Origin: Erwinia persicina NBRC 102418
GTDB lineage: Bacteria; Pseudomonadota; Gammaproteobacteria; Enterobacterales; Enterobacteriaceae
Assembly: GCF_001571305.1 (NCBI RefSeq)
Contig: NZ_BCTN01000003.1
Location: 62,001 to 126,000, forward strand
Direction of reading: 5' to 3'
DNA length: 64,000 bases
Below, piece after piece: positions 1 through 12,354 of the stretch. Below the pieces are notes generated by a model, which saw only the letters and a program-made list of their open reading frames with translations, ran no database searches and was not told where the DNA came from. The stretch's first letter is position 1. Every line of letters starts with the position of its first letter. Both the position numbers and the translations under genes were made by a program.

Positions 1-2
1 CG

Positions 3-203
3 CAGTTAATTGTGGCAACGCGCGACGGTATTAAAACATTGGGCGGTGAAGCGAATCTCTGGAAACTGCCGGGTATCGCACTGACGCCGGCAGGCCAGCA
101 TCAGCAGTTGCTGGTGGTGGATGATATGGCGCTGCTCGGCTTCGGTATCGATACCCCGGGCGCGATCCTGAAACTGCGTCAGGCGGCGGAAGCCCTGCCG
201 TGA
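3..203 (+). CDS. hmuT: Haemin ABC transporter substrate-binding protein, C-terminal fragment
   Basis: Only the last 66 codons are present; the gene begins before the window. The visible end (GGEANLWKLPGIALTPAGQ, then LLVVDDMALLGFG and a terminal LRQAAEALP) is typical of the C-terminal lobe of periplasmic haem-binding proteins of the HmuT/PhuT type. Such proteins capture haem delivered by a TonB-dependent receptor and pass it to the inner-membrane permease. Its stop codon overlaps the start of the permease gene (TGATG), and permease and ATPase genes follow directly, so it is the first of a haem-import trio. Identity rests largely on that context because the fragment is short. Confidence 0.85.
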   Translation, partial: QLIVATRDGIKTLGGEANLWKLPGIALTPAGQHQQLLVVDDMALLGFGIDTPGAILKLRQAAEALP

Positions 204-1201
204 TGCCGGTAAGAACGCTGCGCTGGCTGGGCGTCCTCTTTATGCTGTTAGTTGTCCTGGCCTTCAGTGCGGCTAACACCGGGGCGATGTCGCTGACCCT
301 CCCCGCACTATGGCGGTCCGGGTTTGATGGCAGTCTCTGGCAAATCTGGTTTACCATCCGTCTGCCCCGGGTTTTGCTGGCGGTGATTGTAGGCGGCGCG
401 CTGGCCCTGTCCGGATGTGTCATGCAGGGGCTGTTTCGCAACCCCCTGGCCGATCCCGGTCTGCTCGGCATCAGCAGCGGCGCAGCACTGGCCGTCGCGA
501 TTTCTATCGTCCTTTCGCTGTCATTACCCGGCGTGCTGATGCTTTACCTGCCCTTACTGGCGGCCTTTCTCGGCAGTCTGGCCGTTACGCTGGTGATCTT
601 TCTGCTGAGTCGACAGGGTCTGACCGGTCTGAGCCGTCTGCTGCTGGTGGGCATTGCCATTAACGCGCTTTGCGGCGCGGCGGTGGGGGTACTTTCCTGG
701 CTGAGTACCGACCAGCAGCTGCGACAGTTGTCACTGTGGGGGATGGGCAGCCTGGGTCAGGCGCAGTGGCCTACCGTTCTGGTGTGCGCCTCGGTCGTCG
801 TGCCCTGCATGGTGCTGGTTCAGCGCCTGGCAATCCGTCTCAATCTGCTCCAGCTGGGCGAAGAAGAGGCGCACTATCTGGGGGTGGACGTGGCGCGCAC
901 CCAGCGCTATTTGCTGGTATTGAGCGCCTTTCTGGTGGCCTCTGCCGTTGCCGTCAGCGGCGTGATCGGTTTTATTGGCCTGGTCGTGCCGCATCTGATG
1001 CGTTTCTGGCTGGGCGGCGATCACCGCTGGCTGCTGCCTTCATCACTGATGAGCGGTGCGATCCTGCTGCTTCTGGCCGATACTCTGGCGCGTACCCTCG
1101 TCGCCCCGGCGGAAATGCCGGTGGGTCTGCTGACCAGCCTGATCGGCGGCCCCTGGTTCCTGTGGCTAATCCTGCGCCGCCGTGGAGGTCTTAATGGCTG
1201 A
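200..1201 (+). CDS. hmuU: Haemin ABC transporter permease
   Basis: 333-residue polytopic protein of the FecCD/BtuC permease family, which forms the homodimeric channel importing haem from the periplasm. Visible hallmarks are many hydrophobic segments, the motif [19 protein letters not shown], the conserved [20 protein letters not shown] segment near residues 75-95, and [12 protein letters not shown] near residue 255, the cytoplasmic loop that contacts the ATPase. It starts inside the hmuT stop codon and its end overlaps hmuV by 8 bases, so the three are translationally coupled. Iron/Fur control is expected for the family, but the promoter lies outside the window. The haem assignment, rather than siderophore, depends on the HmuT-like and HmuV-like neighbours. 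Confidence 0.93.
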   Translation: MMPVRTLRWLGVLFMLLVVLAFSAANTGAMSLTLPALWRSGFDGSLWQIWFTIRLPRVLLAVIVGGALALSGCVMQGLFRNPLADPGLLGISSGAALAVAISIVLSLSLPGVLMLYLPLLAAFLGSLAVTLVIFLLSRQGLTGLSRLLLVGIAINALCGAAVGVLSWLSTDQQLRQLSLWGMGSLGQAQWPTVLVCASVVVPCMVLVQRLAIRLNLLQLGEEEAHYLGVDVARTQRYLLVLSAFLVASAVAVSGVIGFIGLVVPHLMRFWLGGDHRWLLPSSLMSGAILLLLADTLARTLVAPAEMPVGLLTSLIGGPWFLWLILRRRGGLNG

Positions 1202-1970
1202 TGAACTGCGTGCCAGCGGGCTGAGTTACCAGCGGGACCAGCGCTGGCTGATTGACGATGTATCCCTCACCCTTAAACCCGGTGAGCTGGTTTCACTGAT
1301 TGGCCCAAACGGTGCGGGGAAGTCAACGCTGTTACGCCTGCTGACCGGGTTTATCCCCCCTCACCGGGGTCAGTGTCTGTTAAACGGCGAGCCGCTGGCG
1401 CAGTGGTCGGCAGCACGACTTTCACGGCAGCGCGCGGTTATGCGCCAGCAAAGCAGCATGGCTTTTCCACTCAGTGTGTTTGATGTGGTGGCAATGGGCC
1501 GCGCGCCCTGGCATGGCCCGGTGCAGCCGGTCGTGGAAGCGGTGATGGCATTAACCGGCTGCGACGGGCTGGCCCGACGCGACTATCTGCAACTTTCCGG
1601 CGGAGAACAGCAGCGGGTGCAGCTTGCCAGGGCGCTGGCCCAGCTATGGCGGCAGGATGGGCCTTATGGCTGGCTGTTCCTGGATGAACCGACATCAGCA
1701 CTGGATCTTTATCATCAGCAGCACCTGTTGCGTTTGCTGTCGCAGCTGACGCAGCGATATGCACTCAACGTCTGCTGTGTTCTGCACGATCTGAACCTCG
1801 CTTCGCTATGGTCCGACCGGGTGATGCTGCTGGCTGAGAGCCGGCTGGTGGCGCAGGGCCGGCCAGAGGAGGTGCTGAATGAAGCCACACTGAAGCGCTG
1901 GTATCACGCTGATGTGCTGGTGCACCCCCATCTGACCGAGGGGGTACCCCAAATCGCGCTGCGTCGCTAG
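1194..1970 (+). CDS. hmuV: Haemin import ATP-binding protein
   Basis: 258-residue ABC ATPase that powers haem import through HmuU. It carries a Walker A (GPNGAGKST), a Q-loop region, the signature [15 protein letters not shown], a Walker B ending [11 protein letters not shown] and the H-loop VLHDLNLA. The ATG at 1194 is preferred over an in-frame GTG at 1182 because GGAGG at 1184-1188 is well spaced from the ATG. The stop codon TAG overlaps the stop of the convergent selO gene (shared CTAG at 1967-1970), leaving no room for an intergenic terminator. Confidence 0.93.
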   Translation: MADELRASGLSYQRDQRWLIDDVSLTLKPGELVSLIGPNGAGKSTLLRLLTGFIPPHRGQCLLNGEPLAQWSAARLSRQRAVMRQQSSMAFPLSVFDVVAMGRAPWHGPVQPVVEAVMALTGCDGLARRDYLQLSGGEQQRVQLARALAQLWRQDGPYGWLFLDEPTSALDLYHQQHLLRLLSQLTQRYALNVCCVLHDLNLASLWSDRVMLLAESRLVAQGRPEEVLNEATLKRWYHADVLVHPHLTEGVPQIALRR

Positions 1971-3406
1971 CTGGAGCAGCTCACTTCCAGCTTTTTACCC
2001 CATTCCGGCGGGCGACGCGTCAGATCAGCAAACTCTGGCAGGTCATCAAACGGACGCAACAGCGCCTGATGCAGTCGGGTCAGTGCGCTGATATCCTCCT
2101 GTTCTGCCTGTTCTATCGCCTGCTGCGCCAGGTAATTGCGCAGAACCAGCGCCGGATTGGCCAGCCTCATCGCCTGCTGCCGTTCATCGTCGCTGCGCTC
2201 CTCCTGTAACAGGCGCTGACGGTAGACATTGTACCAGTCGTCAAACGCCTCCCGATCGATAAACTCATCGCGCAGCGGCGAGCGGGACGCCTGCTGTTCC
2301 GTCTGGCTCAACTGCCGGAACGTGCGGGTATAGTCACTGCCCTCTTTCGTCATCAGCGACAACAGGCCTGTCAGAATATGATTATCGTCTTTACCGGCCG
2401 TCAGCAGGCCCAGCTTCGCGCGCATTTTTTCACCCCAGCAGCGCATCAGCTCTGTTTCGTATCCTGAAAGCGCCTGTTTTAACTGTTCGGTGCTCATCAG
2501 GCCCGACAGCGCGTGTGCCAGACGATTAAGGTTCCACAGACCGATCATCGGCTGATTTTCAAAGCTGTAACGCCCCTGGTGATCGGAGTGGTTACAGATA
2601 AAGCCCGGCTGATAGTCATCCAGGAAGCCATAAGGACCATAGTCCAGGGTCAGACCCAGAATCGACATGTTGTCAGTGTTCATGACGCCGTGCGCAAATC
2701 CCACGCTCTGCCAGCCCGCAATCAAACGGGCGGTGCGTTTCACCACGTCGCTAAACCACAGCAGATACTTATCCGGTTCCTGCTGCCACTGCGGCCAGTG
2801 GTGACGGATAACGTAGTCGGCCAGTCGGGTAACATTGTCCTGCTGGCCGAGATAATAGAAGTGTTCAAAGTGGCCGAAACGCACGTGGCTCTCTGCCACG
2901 CGCAGCAGCATGGCACCAGGTTCGGCCGTTTCGCGGTAAACCGGCTCATCGCTGGTGACCACCGTTAGCGCACGCGAAGTGGCAATGCCCAGCGCATGCA
3001 TCGCTTCAGAGGCGAGGAACTCACGCAGCGTGGAGCGCAGTACAGCCCGACCATCCCCCATTCGCGAATAGGGGGTCAGTCCGGCTCCTTTCAGGTGCCA
3101 GTCAACTTTACGGCCATCAGAGAGCTGTTGCTCCCCCAGTAACAGGCCACGACCGTCACCCAGCTGCCCCGCCCAAACGCCAAACTGATGCCCACTGTAA
3201 ACCTGGGCCAGCGGTTGCATACCCGCCAGACGCGTCTCACCGCTCCACAGGCCGACATGCTCCGCGCTGAACAGGCTGTCATCAAGGCCCAGCTCCTGCG
3301 CCAGCGGCGCACTGTGATACAGCAGTCGGGGATTTTTTAACGGCGTTGGCTCTACAGCGGTGTAAAAACCACTCAGCTCCTGATACCAGGTGTTATTGAA
3401 TTGCAT
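1967..3406 (-). CDS. selO: Protein adenylyltransferase SelO (YdiU)
   Basis: 479-residue member of the SelO/YdiU pseudokinase family, which transfers AMP from ATP to hydroxyl side chains of proteins and is linked to redox homeostasis. The family pattern is visible: an N-terminal [14 protein letters not shown], the [15 protein letters not shown] segment, [13 protein letters not shown] and DYGPYGF. It ends in Cys-Ser-Ser, the position where eukaryotic SelO has selenocysteine. The ATG at 3406 has a GGAGG ribosome site just upstream and gives the normal family length; an upstream in-frame start would add 25 unlike residues. It lies between hmuV and a ydiV-type gene, as selO adjoins ydiV in E. coli. 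Confidence 0.95.
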   Translation of the reverse strand: MQFNNTWYQELSGFYTAVEPTPLKNPRLLYHSAPLAQELGLDDSLFSAEHVGLWSGETRLAGMQPLAQVYSGHQFGVWAGQLGDGRGLLLGEQQLSDGRKVDWHLKGAGLTPYSRMGDGRAVLRSTLREFLASEAMHALGIATSRALTVVTSDEPVYRETAEPGAMLLRVAESHVRFGHFEHFYYLGQQDNVTRLADYVIRHHWPQWQQEPDKYLLWFSDVVKRTARLIAGWQSVGFAHGVMNTDNMSILGLTLDYGPYGFLDDYQPGFICNHSDHQGRYSFENQPMIGLWNLNRLAHALSGLMSTEQLKQALSGYETELMRCWGEKMRAKLGLLTAGKDDNHILTGLLSLMTKEGSDYTRTFRQLSQTEQQASRSPLRDEFIDREAFDDWYNVYRQRLLQEERSDDERQQAMRLANPALVLRNYLAQQAIEQAEQEDISALTRLHQALLRPFDDLPEFADLTRRPPEWGKKLEVSCSS

Positions 3407-3496
3407 GGCGCCTCCATCAGTGCCATTGGGAACATCCCCGCTGACGCATACAGTGTAGTGCGCGGCGAGGCTGGCAAACACAGAGATTTTTCAGGG

Positions 3497-4240
3497 TTAT
3501 TGCAACACGCGTTCCCAAAGTGGCTCGGGAGGGGCCGTCAGGAGAATCAACTCGTCTTCACAGACGGAGGGGAAGAGTGCACTTTGAATACCATCAAAAG
3601 CATAGTCACGGATCGTTTGCAGTCCGTTTAAGTCATCCACCCCCTGCACCACAACTTCCTGGCAGTGGGGTTTGATATGATCGAGGATAGCGCTGATAAA
3701 GGGATGGAAAGATAACCGTTTAATATTATGCTGGATAAAGACCCTATCCAGTTTAATACGATAAAAGAGATCGTCAAAAACCGCCTTTGACGTCGACTTT
3801 CCCGCACCATAATTACTCAGACTTAAGCTAAATTTCTCACTCAGTGCCTGCAGAGTATTATTATCTCTGCCTGCATTTAAACCAGGAAAGCTTTCGCTGA
3901 TTTCCAGCTCAATGCAATCAATCTGGCACATCCTTTTCAGAAGAAACTCACTGCCGAGGATAGTCTCGGCAAGTGGCATATCAATATTAATAGCCACTTT
4001 AATGCCATGGTTACTGAAAAATTCGTAATGTTTTTCCAGCACATTAATTTGTTGCTGCAACAACAGGACACGCTGCCGGTCATTTAATAATACCGTCAGG
4101 ATCTCCTGTGGCATGGCAACATTAGCGCTTGCATGGGTAAAGTGAGTTAACATTTCAACAGACGATAATCGCCCGCCAGGAGTGTATACCGGGCAGAATG
4201 CTGTGTAAGTTTGACAATCTGCTTCCAGAAAGATGTTCAT
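3497..4240 (-). CDS. ydiV: Degenerate EAL-domain protein, YdiV/RflP type
   Basis: 247-residue single-domain protein with an EAL-phosphodiesterase fold but a degenerate active site. The signature region reads VEML rather than a canonical EAL motif and the metal-binding residues are mostly absent, although ELEISE and NYGAGKST remain recognisable. In E. coli and Salmonella the homologue at the same locus (beside selO and nlpC) does not hydrolyse c-di-GMP. It binds FlhDC and promotes its removal, repressing flagellar genes. Orthology here rests on position, length and the degenerate signature; anti-FlhDC activity is inference. GC content is visibly lower than in selO. Confidence 0.75.
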   Translation of the reverse strand: MNIFLEADCQTYTAFCPVYTPGGRLSSVEMLTHFTHASANVAMPQEILTVLLNDRQRVLLLQQQINVLEKHYEFFSNHGIKVAINIDMPLAETILGSEFLLKRMCQIDCIELEISESFPGLNAGRDNNTLQALSEKFSLSLSNYGAGKSTSKAVFDDLFYRIKLDRVFIQHNIKRLSFHPFISAILDHIKPHCQEVVVQGVDDLNGLQTIRDYAFDGIQSALFPSVCEDELILLTAPPEPLWERVLQ

Positions 4241-4599
4241 CTTATTTCGCCATTATTAAGCGGCACTCACCGCATCCTATATCAACAAAATAGGACAAGC
4301 AACAGTGTAAAGAGACCGTCACTTTGCGGAAATTCAATTGCAGTGTGCTTTTGCTTCTAATCCAGAACGTTAAGCTAACACAAAACTGACATAAACGTTG
4401 CTTTTCGCTATCACTCATCTGGCAGGAGAAATAAATTCTGTGGTTTCTTTTTAGCTCTTTTTTACTAAAAAGTGGTCAGATGTCACCTGAAAAGCGACTT
4501 AAGGACAATTATCAGTAAAGATGTATTTTAAATCCATTTCATGATTTTAAAGCTTCCTTCCACTATTTACAGGCAAAAAAACGTTGTCTCCGGGGCTGA
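4241..4599. other. Intergenic region upstream of ydiV
   Basis: AT-rich stretch of 359 bases between ydiV (minus) and the end of nlpC (minus). It must hold the ydiV promoter. I see no convincing open reading frame, hairpin terminator or named operator in it. Confidence 0.5.
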
Positions 4600-5058
4600 T
4601 TAAATACGCCTTGCCTGCCAGAATACTTTTCGCCAGTAAACATTATCCAGTGACGAACGCGTCACGCCCTGACTGGTGGAAGCATGGATAAACTGATTGT
4701 CTGTGTCGTAAATTCCCACGTGCAGACCATTTTCTCCACTGCCCGTTTTGAAGAAAACCAGATCGCCAGGTAATAACTGTGATTTGTCGATGCGGGTCCC
4801 GATATCGGTCTGCGCAGAAGTGGTGCGGGGTAGCTGCATATTAAAACGATCGCGAAAGGTCAGATAAACAAAACCTGAGCAGTCAACACCACCGCGACTC
4901 ATGCCGCCATAACGATACGGGGCACCGCGCCACTGCCCCAGCTGATCGTTAAGCTGCGCTATAACGGTGATTGAATCAGAAAGCCGGCCATCCGGCGCCG
5001 GAGCACGGCTACTACAACCTGCCAGCATGATCACTAACAGCAGAAACCAGTAACGCAT
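4600..5058 (-). CDS. nlpC: NlpC/P60 family lipoprotein
   Basis: 152-residue probable murein-active lipoprotein. A short signal peptide ends in the lipobox LAGC (Cys15), so the mature protein should be lipid-anchored. The C-terminal NlpC/P60 papain-like domain shows the catalytic Cys in DCSGFVYLTF, the His in LHVGIYD and a second polar His in QFIHAS. Family members cleave bonds in the peptide stems of peptidoglycan; the exact bond for NlpC itself is not established. It sits 57 bases downstream of btuD on the same strand, the E. coli order. Confidence 0.93.
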   Translation of the reverse strand: MRYWFLLLVIMLAGCSSRAPAPDGRLSDSITVIAQLNDQLGQWRGAPYRYGGMSRGGVDCSGFVYLTFRDRFNMQLPRTTSAQTDIGTRIDKSQLLPGDLVFFKTGSGENGLHVGIYDTDNQFIHASTSQGVTRSSLDNVYWRKVFWQARRI

Positions 5059-5115
5059 AACACATCCCTCAGTAGCAACATCAGTAACCTGACGGCAGTC
5101 TTCAGATAAGGCTGT

Positions 5116-5856
5116 TCAGCACAGCGTGGTCAACAACGACTGGCCTTCACTCTTCAGCAAACGAAACGACACGCCATACAGCGCGCTGAGATGTTCAGGC
5201 GTCAGTACCTGGCCCGGATGCCCCTGTAATGCACTCTGCCCAGGCCGCATCAGCCAGATGCTGTCGGCATAGCGCAGGGAGTGATTGATATCGTGACTGC
5301 TCATAATGACACTCACACCTTTTGCCGTTATCGCCGGAAGAAGAGTGTCGAAGGCCACCTGCTGGGCTATATCCAGCCCGGTTAACGGCTCATCGAGCAG
5401 CAACAGTTTACCTTCCGGTTGGCTAATCTGTAAAAAGACAGCGGCCAGCCGTACGCGCTGCCATTCACCCCCGGAGAGTTGAGTGAGTGGCCGGGCAAGT
5501 TTATCGTCCAGCAGTAACGCCTTAGCCAGTGACTGCAGCATCTGTTGCGATTCAATACCCTGTTGCTGCACATGCATCATAAGGTAATGCCAGACCGGCA
5601 TCTGCCCCGGAGGCTGCTGCTGTTGTGGCAGATAAGCGCGCTGGCGAGCCAGATGCCGTCCAGGCCATGCCCCCACCGGGAGCCCCGCCAACGTCACGTT
5701 CCCCTCACAGGGGAGCAGTCCGGCTATAGCGGTCAGGAGTGAGCTTTTGCCCGCGCCATTAGGCCCCACCAGATGAATAACCTGCCCGGCTCCGACGCGA
5801 GCGCTGAAAGGAAACAAGCGCCCTTCCAGCGCAACGCCTGTTAATTCCAGCAGCAT
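5116..5856 (-). CDS. btuD: Vitamin B12 import ATP-binding protein
   Basis: 246-residue ABC ATPase of the BtuCD vitamin B12 importer. Motifs in order: Walker [10 protein letters not shown] near residue 31, signature LSGGEWQRVRLAAVFL near residue 128, Walker B LLLLDEPLTGLD, and the H-loop SSHDINHSL. BtuD dimerises on the cytoplasmic side of BtuC and drives release of cobalamin delivered by BtuF (not in this window). It follows btuE by 3 bases and belongs to the btuC-btuE-btuD run, as in E. coli. Confidence 0.95.
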   Translation of the reverse strand: MLLELTGVALEGRLFPFSARVGAGQVIHLVGPNGAGKSSLLTAIAGLLPCEGNVTLAGLPVGAWPGRHLARQRAYLPQQQQPPGQMPVWHYLMMHVQQQGIESQQMLQSLAKALLLDDKLARPLTQLSGGEWQRVRLAAVFLQISQPEGKLLLLDEPLTGLDIAQQVAFDTLLPAITAKGVSVIMSSHDINHSLRYADSIWLMRPGQSALQGHPGQVLTPEHLSALYGVSFRLLKSEGQSLLTTLC

Positions 5857-5859
5857 ACG

Positions 5860-6402
5860 TTATGCCAGCGCCTTGTGGATAAGCGCGACCAGTTGCGGGT
5901 CGTTGGGTGCGGTATCTGGCGAGAAACGCTGCAGCACCGTACCATCACGCCCAATAATAAACTTTTCAAAATTCCACAGGATATCTCCTGGCTGCTTCGG
6001 CGCACGTCCTTTACTGCTCATACGCGCCAGGAAGCCACTCCCCTCGGGCGCTGTCGCCTGAGGCTGTGCCGCCACCAGCTTTTCATAAAGCGGATGACGC
6101 TGCGGGCCGTTAACTTCTGTCTTGCTGAACATGGGGAAAGTGACACCATAAGTAGTGCTGCAGAAAGTTTTAATTTCAGCCTCACTGCCGGGCTCTTGTT
6201 CCAGAAACGCATTACATGGGAACCCCAGCACCGTCAGCCCCTGTCCATGCAACTCTTTTTGCAATTTTTCCAGTTCTTCATACTGGGGTGTCAGTCCACA
6301 CTTTGAAGCCACATTGACGACCAGCAACACATCGCCCTGCCACTGAGCAAGGGTTGTTTTTTCACCATCCAGCGTCACCAGTTCTGTATCGAAAATACTC
6401 AT
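5860..6402 (-). CDS. btuE: Glutathione/thioredoxin peroxidase BtuE
   Basis: 180-residue peroxidase with a thioredoxin fold. The peroxidatic Cys is residue 35 in VNVASKCGLTPQY, where animal glutathione peroxidases have selenocysteine. The Trp-Asn pair of the active site is present in ILWNFEKF. The glutamine that normally completes the tetrad, in the motif FPCNQF, is replaced by alanine (Ala65, codon GCG in FPCNAFLEQEPG); E. coli BtuE keeps that Gln. Peroxidase activity may therefore be altered. Despite its name and position between btuC and btuD, the protein is not needed for B12 import in E. coli. Confidence 0.93.
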   Translation of the reverse strand: MSIFDTELVTLDGEKTTLAQWQGDVLLVVNVASKCGLTPQYEELEKLQKELHGQGLTVLGFPCNAFLEQEPGSEAEIKTFCSTTYGVTFPMFSKTEVNGPQRHPLYEKLVAAQPQATAPEGSGFLARMSSKGRAPKQPGDILWNFEKFIIGRDGTVLQRFSPDTAPNDPQLVALIHKALA

Positions 6403-6448
6403 CGTTTTTTCCTGTTTTAACGTAGGGATATAAACAGCCTCAAGGCTG

Positions 6449-7432
6449 TCAGCGGTTGCTCAATAATAACCAGATAAAGACCGGCGCGCCCAGCGTTGCC
6501 GTGACCACCCCGACAGGCAGTTCTGCAGAAGTTAATGTGACACGGGCTATAATGTCAGCGGCCAGCAGTACACCGGCTCCCGCCAGCGCACAACCGGGAA
6601 GCAGGATACGATGGTCGCTCAGCCCCTTCAGACGCAGAAGATGCGGCACGACCAGCCCCACAAATCCTATTGCGCCCGCCAGCGCAACACTGACACCCAC
6701 CAGCCAGCCGATAGCGATCACCAGAAGATTACGCCACAGTACCAGTGGCAGGCCCAGCTGTTGCGCGGAGATCTCCCCCAACGCCAGCAGATTAAGCACC
6801 CTGGACTGGCAACTCAACCAGAGCAGAACCGGGATCAACGCCAGCATCAGCCAGCTATAGCGCCAGTCGAGTCCACTAAACCCCCCCATCATCCAGTACA
6901 TGAGCTGACGCAAGTCCATACTGCTGCTGAAGTAGACAGCCCACGTCATCCCGGCACTACAAATAATGCCCAGCGCCACACCCGCCAGCAGCAAGCGGCT
7001 GCTGGACAGATGCTGGCGCGCAAAGCGCAGTAGGATCAGCGTCACCAGTAGCGCCCCGAGAATAGCACTCAGGCTCATCAGCCAGGGATTACTGGTACCC
7101 GCGAAAATACACAGCACCAGCCCTACGCCCGCGCCTCCAGATACACCCAGGAGCCCGGGTTCAGCCAGGGGATTGCTGAACAATGCCTGCATAGCTGCTC
7201 CTGCAACCGCCAGTGACGCGCCCACCAACATGACGGCCAGGCTACGGGGCAGACGCAGCTGCCAGACAAAGAGTTGAGCATCGGGAGTGAACCACTCGGT
7301 CGGAGATAGCCAACGATCGCCCGCGCAAAGACTCACCAGCAACAGTGACAGGCAAAAGATCAACAGCCCACAAAGCCAGAAGCCCGATCGCCGTTGAACA
7401 GAAGAAATCTGTTGGGAGAGCACAGTCATCAC
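6449..7432 (-). CDS. btuC: Vitamin B12 ABC transporter permease
   Basis: 327-residue inner-membrane permease of the FecCD/BtuC family with about ten hydrophobic helices. Diagnostic segments are [40 protein letters not shown] and [15 protein letters not shown], the last being the ATPase-coupling loop. It forms the cobalamin channel with BtuD. The gene follows ihfA and precedes btuE and btuD on the same strand; the hairpin terminator between ihfA and btuC implies that btuC has its own promoter in 7433-7620. Confidence 0.95.
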   Translation of the reverse strand: MMTVLSQQISSVQRRSGFWLCGLLIFCLSLLLVSLCAGDRWLSPTEWFTPDAQLFVWQLRLPRSLAVMLVGASLAVAGAAMQALFSNPLAEPGLLGVSGGAGVGLVLCIFAGTSNPWLMSLSAILGALLVTLILLRFARQHLSSSRLLLAGVALGIICSAGMTWAVYFSSSMDLRQLMYWMMGGFSGLDWRYSWLMLALIPVLLWLSCQSRVLNLLALGEISAQQLGLPLVLWRNLLVIAIGWLVGVSVALAGAIGFVGLVVPHLLRLKGLSDHRILLPGCALAGAGVLLAADIIARVTLTSAELPVGVVTATLGAPVFIWLLLSNR

Positions 7433-7621
7433 AAGTGTTTTTCAGAGAAAACAGAGGGTTAATTGTAGAGGGAAATTAGCAAAAAGAAAGTGCCAGCCAC
7501 ACCGCTGCTGTAAGCAATCGTGATATTGCCCGCTCGCTGCCACGATATTTGAATACGCTCGGGTCATTAAACACTGCAGAGATAAGGTTTTTTTTAAACA
7601 GAGACATTGACGATGGACATG

Positions 7622-7648
7622 AAAAAGGCCGCTTGCGCGGCCTTTTTG
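7622..7648 (-). terminator. Rho-independent terminator after ihfA
   Basis: Near-perfect inverted repeat AAAAAGGCCGC / GCGGCCTTTTT with a four-base loop, 11 bases past the ihfA stop on the minus strand, giving a GC stem flanked by a U-tract. The symmetry also permits function on the other strand. Confidence 0.85.
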
Positions 7649-7659
7649 ATTGGCTGAAA

Positions 7660-7959
7660 TCAGTCTTCTTTTGGTGAAGCGTTCTCAACCCGGCTTTTCA
7701 GTTTCTGGCCCGGTCGAAACGTCACAACCCGGCGAGCCGTGATGGGAATGTCTTCACCCGTTTTAGGGTTACGTCCCGGACGTTGATTCTTGTCGCGAAG
7801 GTCGAAGTTGCCAAATCCTGACAGTTTAACCTGCTCACCATTTTCCAAAGCACGACGCACTTCTTCAAAAAACAGTTCAACCAGCTCTTTGGCATCCCGT
7901 TTGCTAAGACCAAGCTTCTCAAACAGGTATTCAGACATTTCAGCTTTTGTAAGCGCCAT
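7660..7959 (-). CDS. ihfA: Integration host factor alpha subunit
   Basis: 99-residue DNA-bending protein of the HU/IHF family. It heterodimerises with IhfB and binds sequence-specific sites in promoters, recombination sites and origins. The start [20 protein letters not shown], the beta-arm with [12 protein letters not shown] (the Pro that intercalates at DNA kinks) and length match E. coli IHF-alpha closely. It begins 4 bases after the pheT stop, so it is cotranscribed with the phe operon, and it ends in a strong terminator. Confidence 0.98.
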   Translation of the reverse strand: MALTKAEMSEYLFEKLGLSKRDAKELVELFFEEVRRALENGEQVKLSGFGNFDLRDKNQRPGRNPKTGEDIPITARRVVTFRPGQKLKSRVENASPKED

Positions 7960-7963
7960 AGGT

Positions 7964-10351
7964 TCAATCCCTCAAGGATGCTTGGAATCGCTCTTTCAGT
8001 GCCTCTACGCATTTCGCAACGGTAGCGGCAATCTCCTCTTCTTCGAGTGTCCGGCTGGTATCTTGCAAAATCAGGCTGATAGCGAGGCTCTTAAAACCAT
8101 CATTTACGCCCTTACCACGGTACACGTCAAACAAGTTTACGCCAACTACCTGATTTACGCCAACTTTCTTACACTCAGTGATAACATCTGCTGCTGGCAC
8201 GTTTTCAGCAACCACAACAGCGATATCACGACGGTTTGCCGGGAAGCGTGAAATGCCGCTGGCATCAGGCAGGACGCGGTCTGCAACCTTGTCCCACAGC
8301 AGTTCAAACACCACGGTGCGGCCGTTAAGATCCAGTTTACGTTCAAGTTCCGGATGGACCACACCCATAAATCCGATAGGTTCACCGCGTAAATAAATCG
8401 CCGCGCTCTGGCCCGGATGGAGTGCAGGATGGGACTCTGCCACAAACTGAATGTCATCGAGTTTGCCGGTTAACTCCAGCAGGGACTCTAAATCACCTTT
8501 TAAATCATAGAAGTCTACCGGACTGCGCGCCAGATCCCAGTGCTCTTCATGACGATGGCCACTGATCACACCAGCCAGCATAACGTCCTGACGGATCCCC
8601 AGGTTTGCCTGTGTATCAGGCACAAAGCGCAGACCGCTTTCGAACAGGCGCACGCGAGACTGCTGACGATTCTGGTTGTACACTACCGCGCCCAGCAGGC
8701 CACTCCACAGCGACAGACGCATCGCGGACATTTCAACGGAGATCGGGCTGGGTAAGACCAGATTTTCTTCACCCGGATGGAGCAGGGCCTGAATTTTCGG
8801 GTCAACGAAGCTGTAGGTGATGGCTTCCTGGTATCCTTTGTCGACCAGTAGCGCTTTCACGCGCTTCAGCGACAGAGTGGCTTCCCGGTGCTTCGTCATC
8901 ACCAGACCGGCCTGTACCGGCACATTTGGAATGTTGTCGTAGCCGTAGACGCGAGCCACTTCTTCCACCAGATCTTCTTCAATCGCGATGTCAAAACGCC
9001 ACGACGGTGCGACCGCCTGCCATTCGCCCTGACCTTCCGTCACGTCACAGCCCAGACGGCGCAGAATGTCGCTCACCTCAGCATCCGCAATCACGTGGCC
9101 GATCAGACGGTCCAGCTTTTCACGGCGCAGGGTGATAGTGGCACGGACAGGCAGCATGGCTTCATCAGTGACATCAATAACCGGCCCGGCTTCGCCGCCA
9201 CAGATATCCAGCAGCAGACGTGTCGCACGCTCCATTGCCTTATGCTGCAATGCCGGGTCAACACCACGCTCGTAACGGTGTGAAGCATCGGTATGCAGGC
9301 CATGACGGCGTGCACGGCCGGTAATGGATAGCGGGCTGAAGAAAGCGCATTCGAACAACACGTTTTGGGTTTCTTCGTTTACACCAGAGTGCTCACCACC
9401 GAAGATCCCGCCCATGGCCAGCGCTTTTTTCTGGTCCGCGATCACCAGCGTATCACTGTTCAGCCTGGCTTCGTTGCCATCCAGCAGCGTCAGGGTTTCG
9501 CCCTCTTCCGCCATACGCACCACAATTCCCCCGTCGAGGCGATCGAGGTCAAAGGCGTGCATCGGCTGGCCCAGCTCCAGTAGAACATAGTTGGTGACAT
9601 CAACAACCGGATCAATTGAGCGGATCCCGCAGCGACGCAGTTTTTCTTTCATCCACAGCGGCGTAGCGGCTTTGACATTGATGCCTTTAACAACACGTCC
9701 AAGATAACGTGGGCAGGCCGCGGTGGCCTCGACGCGAATCGGGAAGCTGTCCTGCACGGTTGCGATAACCGGTGCGATCTCAGGCGCGGTCAGCGGCAGC
9801 TTGTTCAGTACGGCAACATCACGTGCCACACCGATAATACCCAGACAGTCGGCACGGTTTGGCGTGACACTAATCTCAATGGTGCTGTCATCCAGCTTCA
9901 GATAATCACGGATATCTGCCCCGATGGTGGCATCCAGCGGCAGTTCAATAATACCGTTGTGGTCGTCGGAAATACCCAGTTCAGAAAAGGAGCACAGCAT
10001 CCCTTCCGACGGCTCGCCACGCAGTTTAGCCGCTTTGATTTTAAAATCACCCGGCAGTACCGCACCCACAGTCGCGACAGCCACTTTCAGCCCCTGACGG
10101 CAATTCGGTGCGCCACAGACGATATCCAGCAGACGGTCGCCACCGACGTTGATTTTCGTCACGCGCAGTTTATCGGCGTTCGGGTGCTGGCCGCACTCAA
10201 CCACTTCACCGACGACGACGCCATGAAAAGCACCGGCTACCGCTTCCACACCGTCTACTTCCAGACCGGCCATGGTGATTTGATCGGACAGGGCTGCACT
10301 GTCAATGGCCGGGTTGACCCATTCACGTAACCAGAGTTCACTGAATTTCAT
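7964..10351 (-). CDS. pheT: Phenylalanyl-tRNA synthetase beta subunit
   Basis: 795-residue beta chain of the alpha2-beta2 phenylalanyl-tRNA synthetase. The expected order is visible: an N-terminal EMAP/tRNA-binding OB domain ([14 protein letters not shown] through CGAPNCR), the B3/B4 editing domain that hydrolyses Tyr-tRNA(Phe), the B5 domain, a catalytic-like core, and a C-terminal ferredoxin-fold anticodon-binding domain ([14 protein letters not shown]). It begins 15 bases after pheS and is followed by ihfA. The length equals that of E. coli PheT. Confidence 0.98.
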   Translation of the reverse strand: MKFSELWLREWVNPAIDSAALSDQITMAGLEVDGVEAVAGAFHGVVVGEVVECGQHPNADKLRVTKINVGGDRLLDIVCGAPNCRQGLKVAVATVGAVLPGDFKIKAAKLRGEPSEGMLCSFSELGISDDHNGIIELPLDATIGADIRDYLKLDDSTIEISVTPNRADCLGIIGVARDVAVLNKLPLTAPEIAPVIATVQDSFPIRVEATAACPRYLGRVVKGINVKAATPLWMKEKLRRCGIRSIDPVVDVTNYVLLELGQPMHAFDLDRLDGGIVVRMAEEGETLTLLDGNEARLNSDTLVIADQKKALAMGGIFGGEHSGVNEETQNVLFECAFFSPLSITGRARRHGLHTDASHRYERGVDPALQHKAMERATRLLLDICGGEAGPVIDVTDEAMLPVRATITLRREKLDRLIGHVIADAEVSDILRRLGCDVTEGQGEWQAVAPSWRFDIAIEEDLVEEVARVYGYDNIPNVPVQAGLVMTKHREATLSLKRVKALLVDKGYQEAITYSFVDPKIQALLHPGEENLVLPSPISVEMSAMRLSLWSGLLGAVVYNQNRQQSRVRLFESGLRFVPDTQANLGIRQDVMLAGVISGHRHEEHWDLARSPVDFYDLKGDLESLLELTGKLDDIQFVAESHPALHPGQSAAIYLRGEPIGFMGVVHPELERKLDLNGRTVVFELLWDKVADRVLPDASGISRFPANRRDIAVVVAENVPAADVITECKKVGVNQVVGVNLFDVYRGKGVNDGFKSLAISLILQDTSRTLEEEEIAATVAKCVEALKERFQASLRD

Positions 10352-10366
10352 TGGTTTTACCCGCCC

Positions 10367-11541
<1,175 letters not shown>

Positions 11542-11588
11542 AGCAGTATTCATGATTAGCTGACCTTGATGCAGTTTCTGACCGCTCT

Positions 11589-11617
11589 ATTGAAAGGCCG
11601 GAGGAAAAAATTGTCAA
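11589..11617 (-). promoter_or_regulatory. Predicted phe operon promoter
   Basis: Minus-strand TTGACA (11612-11617) and TTCAAT (11589-11594) separated by exactly 17 bases, a sigma-70 pattern 36 bases upstream of the pheM start and just past the rplT terminator. Confidence 0.7.
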
Positions 11618-11631
11618 TCTTTTCAGGCAAT

Positions 11632-11658
11632 AAAAAAGAGGGAGACCAGCTCCCTCTT
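11632..11658 (-). terminator. Terminator after rplT
   Basis: Inverted repeat AAGAGGGAG / CTCCCTCTT with a five-base loop, starting 10 bases beyond the rplT stop; on the minus strand the stem is followed by U residues. It separates the infC-rpmI-rplT unit from the phe operon. Confidence 0.85.
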
Positions 11659-11667
11659 CAATCTGGC

Positions 11668-12024
<357 letters not shown>

Positions 12025-12065
12025 TTAGCTCTCCTATGTATATTCTGAATGAATTAAAAAATTAC

Positions 12066-12263
<198 letters not shown>

Positions 12264-12354
12264 TTAAAAACATCCACTTCGCATTGTTAATAAAATGAAC
12301 CAGACAGGCGAATTTCGCCGCGCACCGAAGTACGCGGCAGAATTACTTTAGGGC

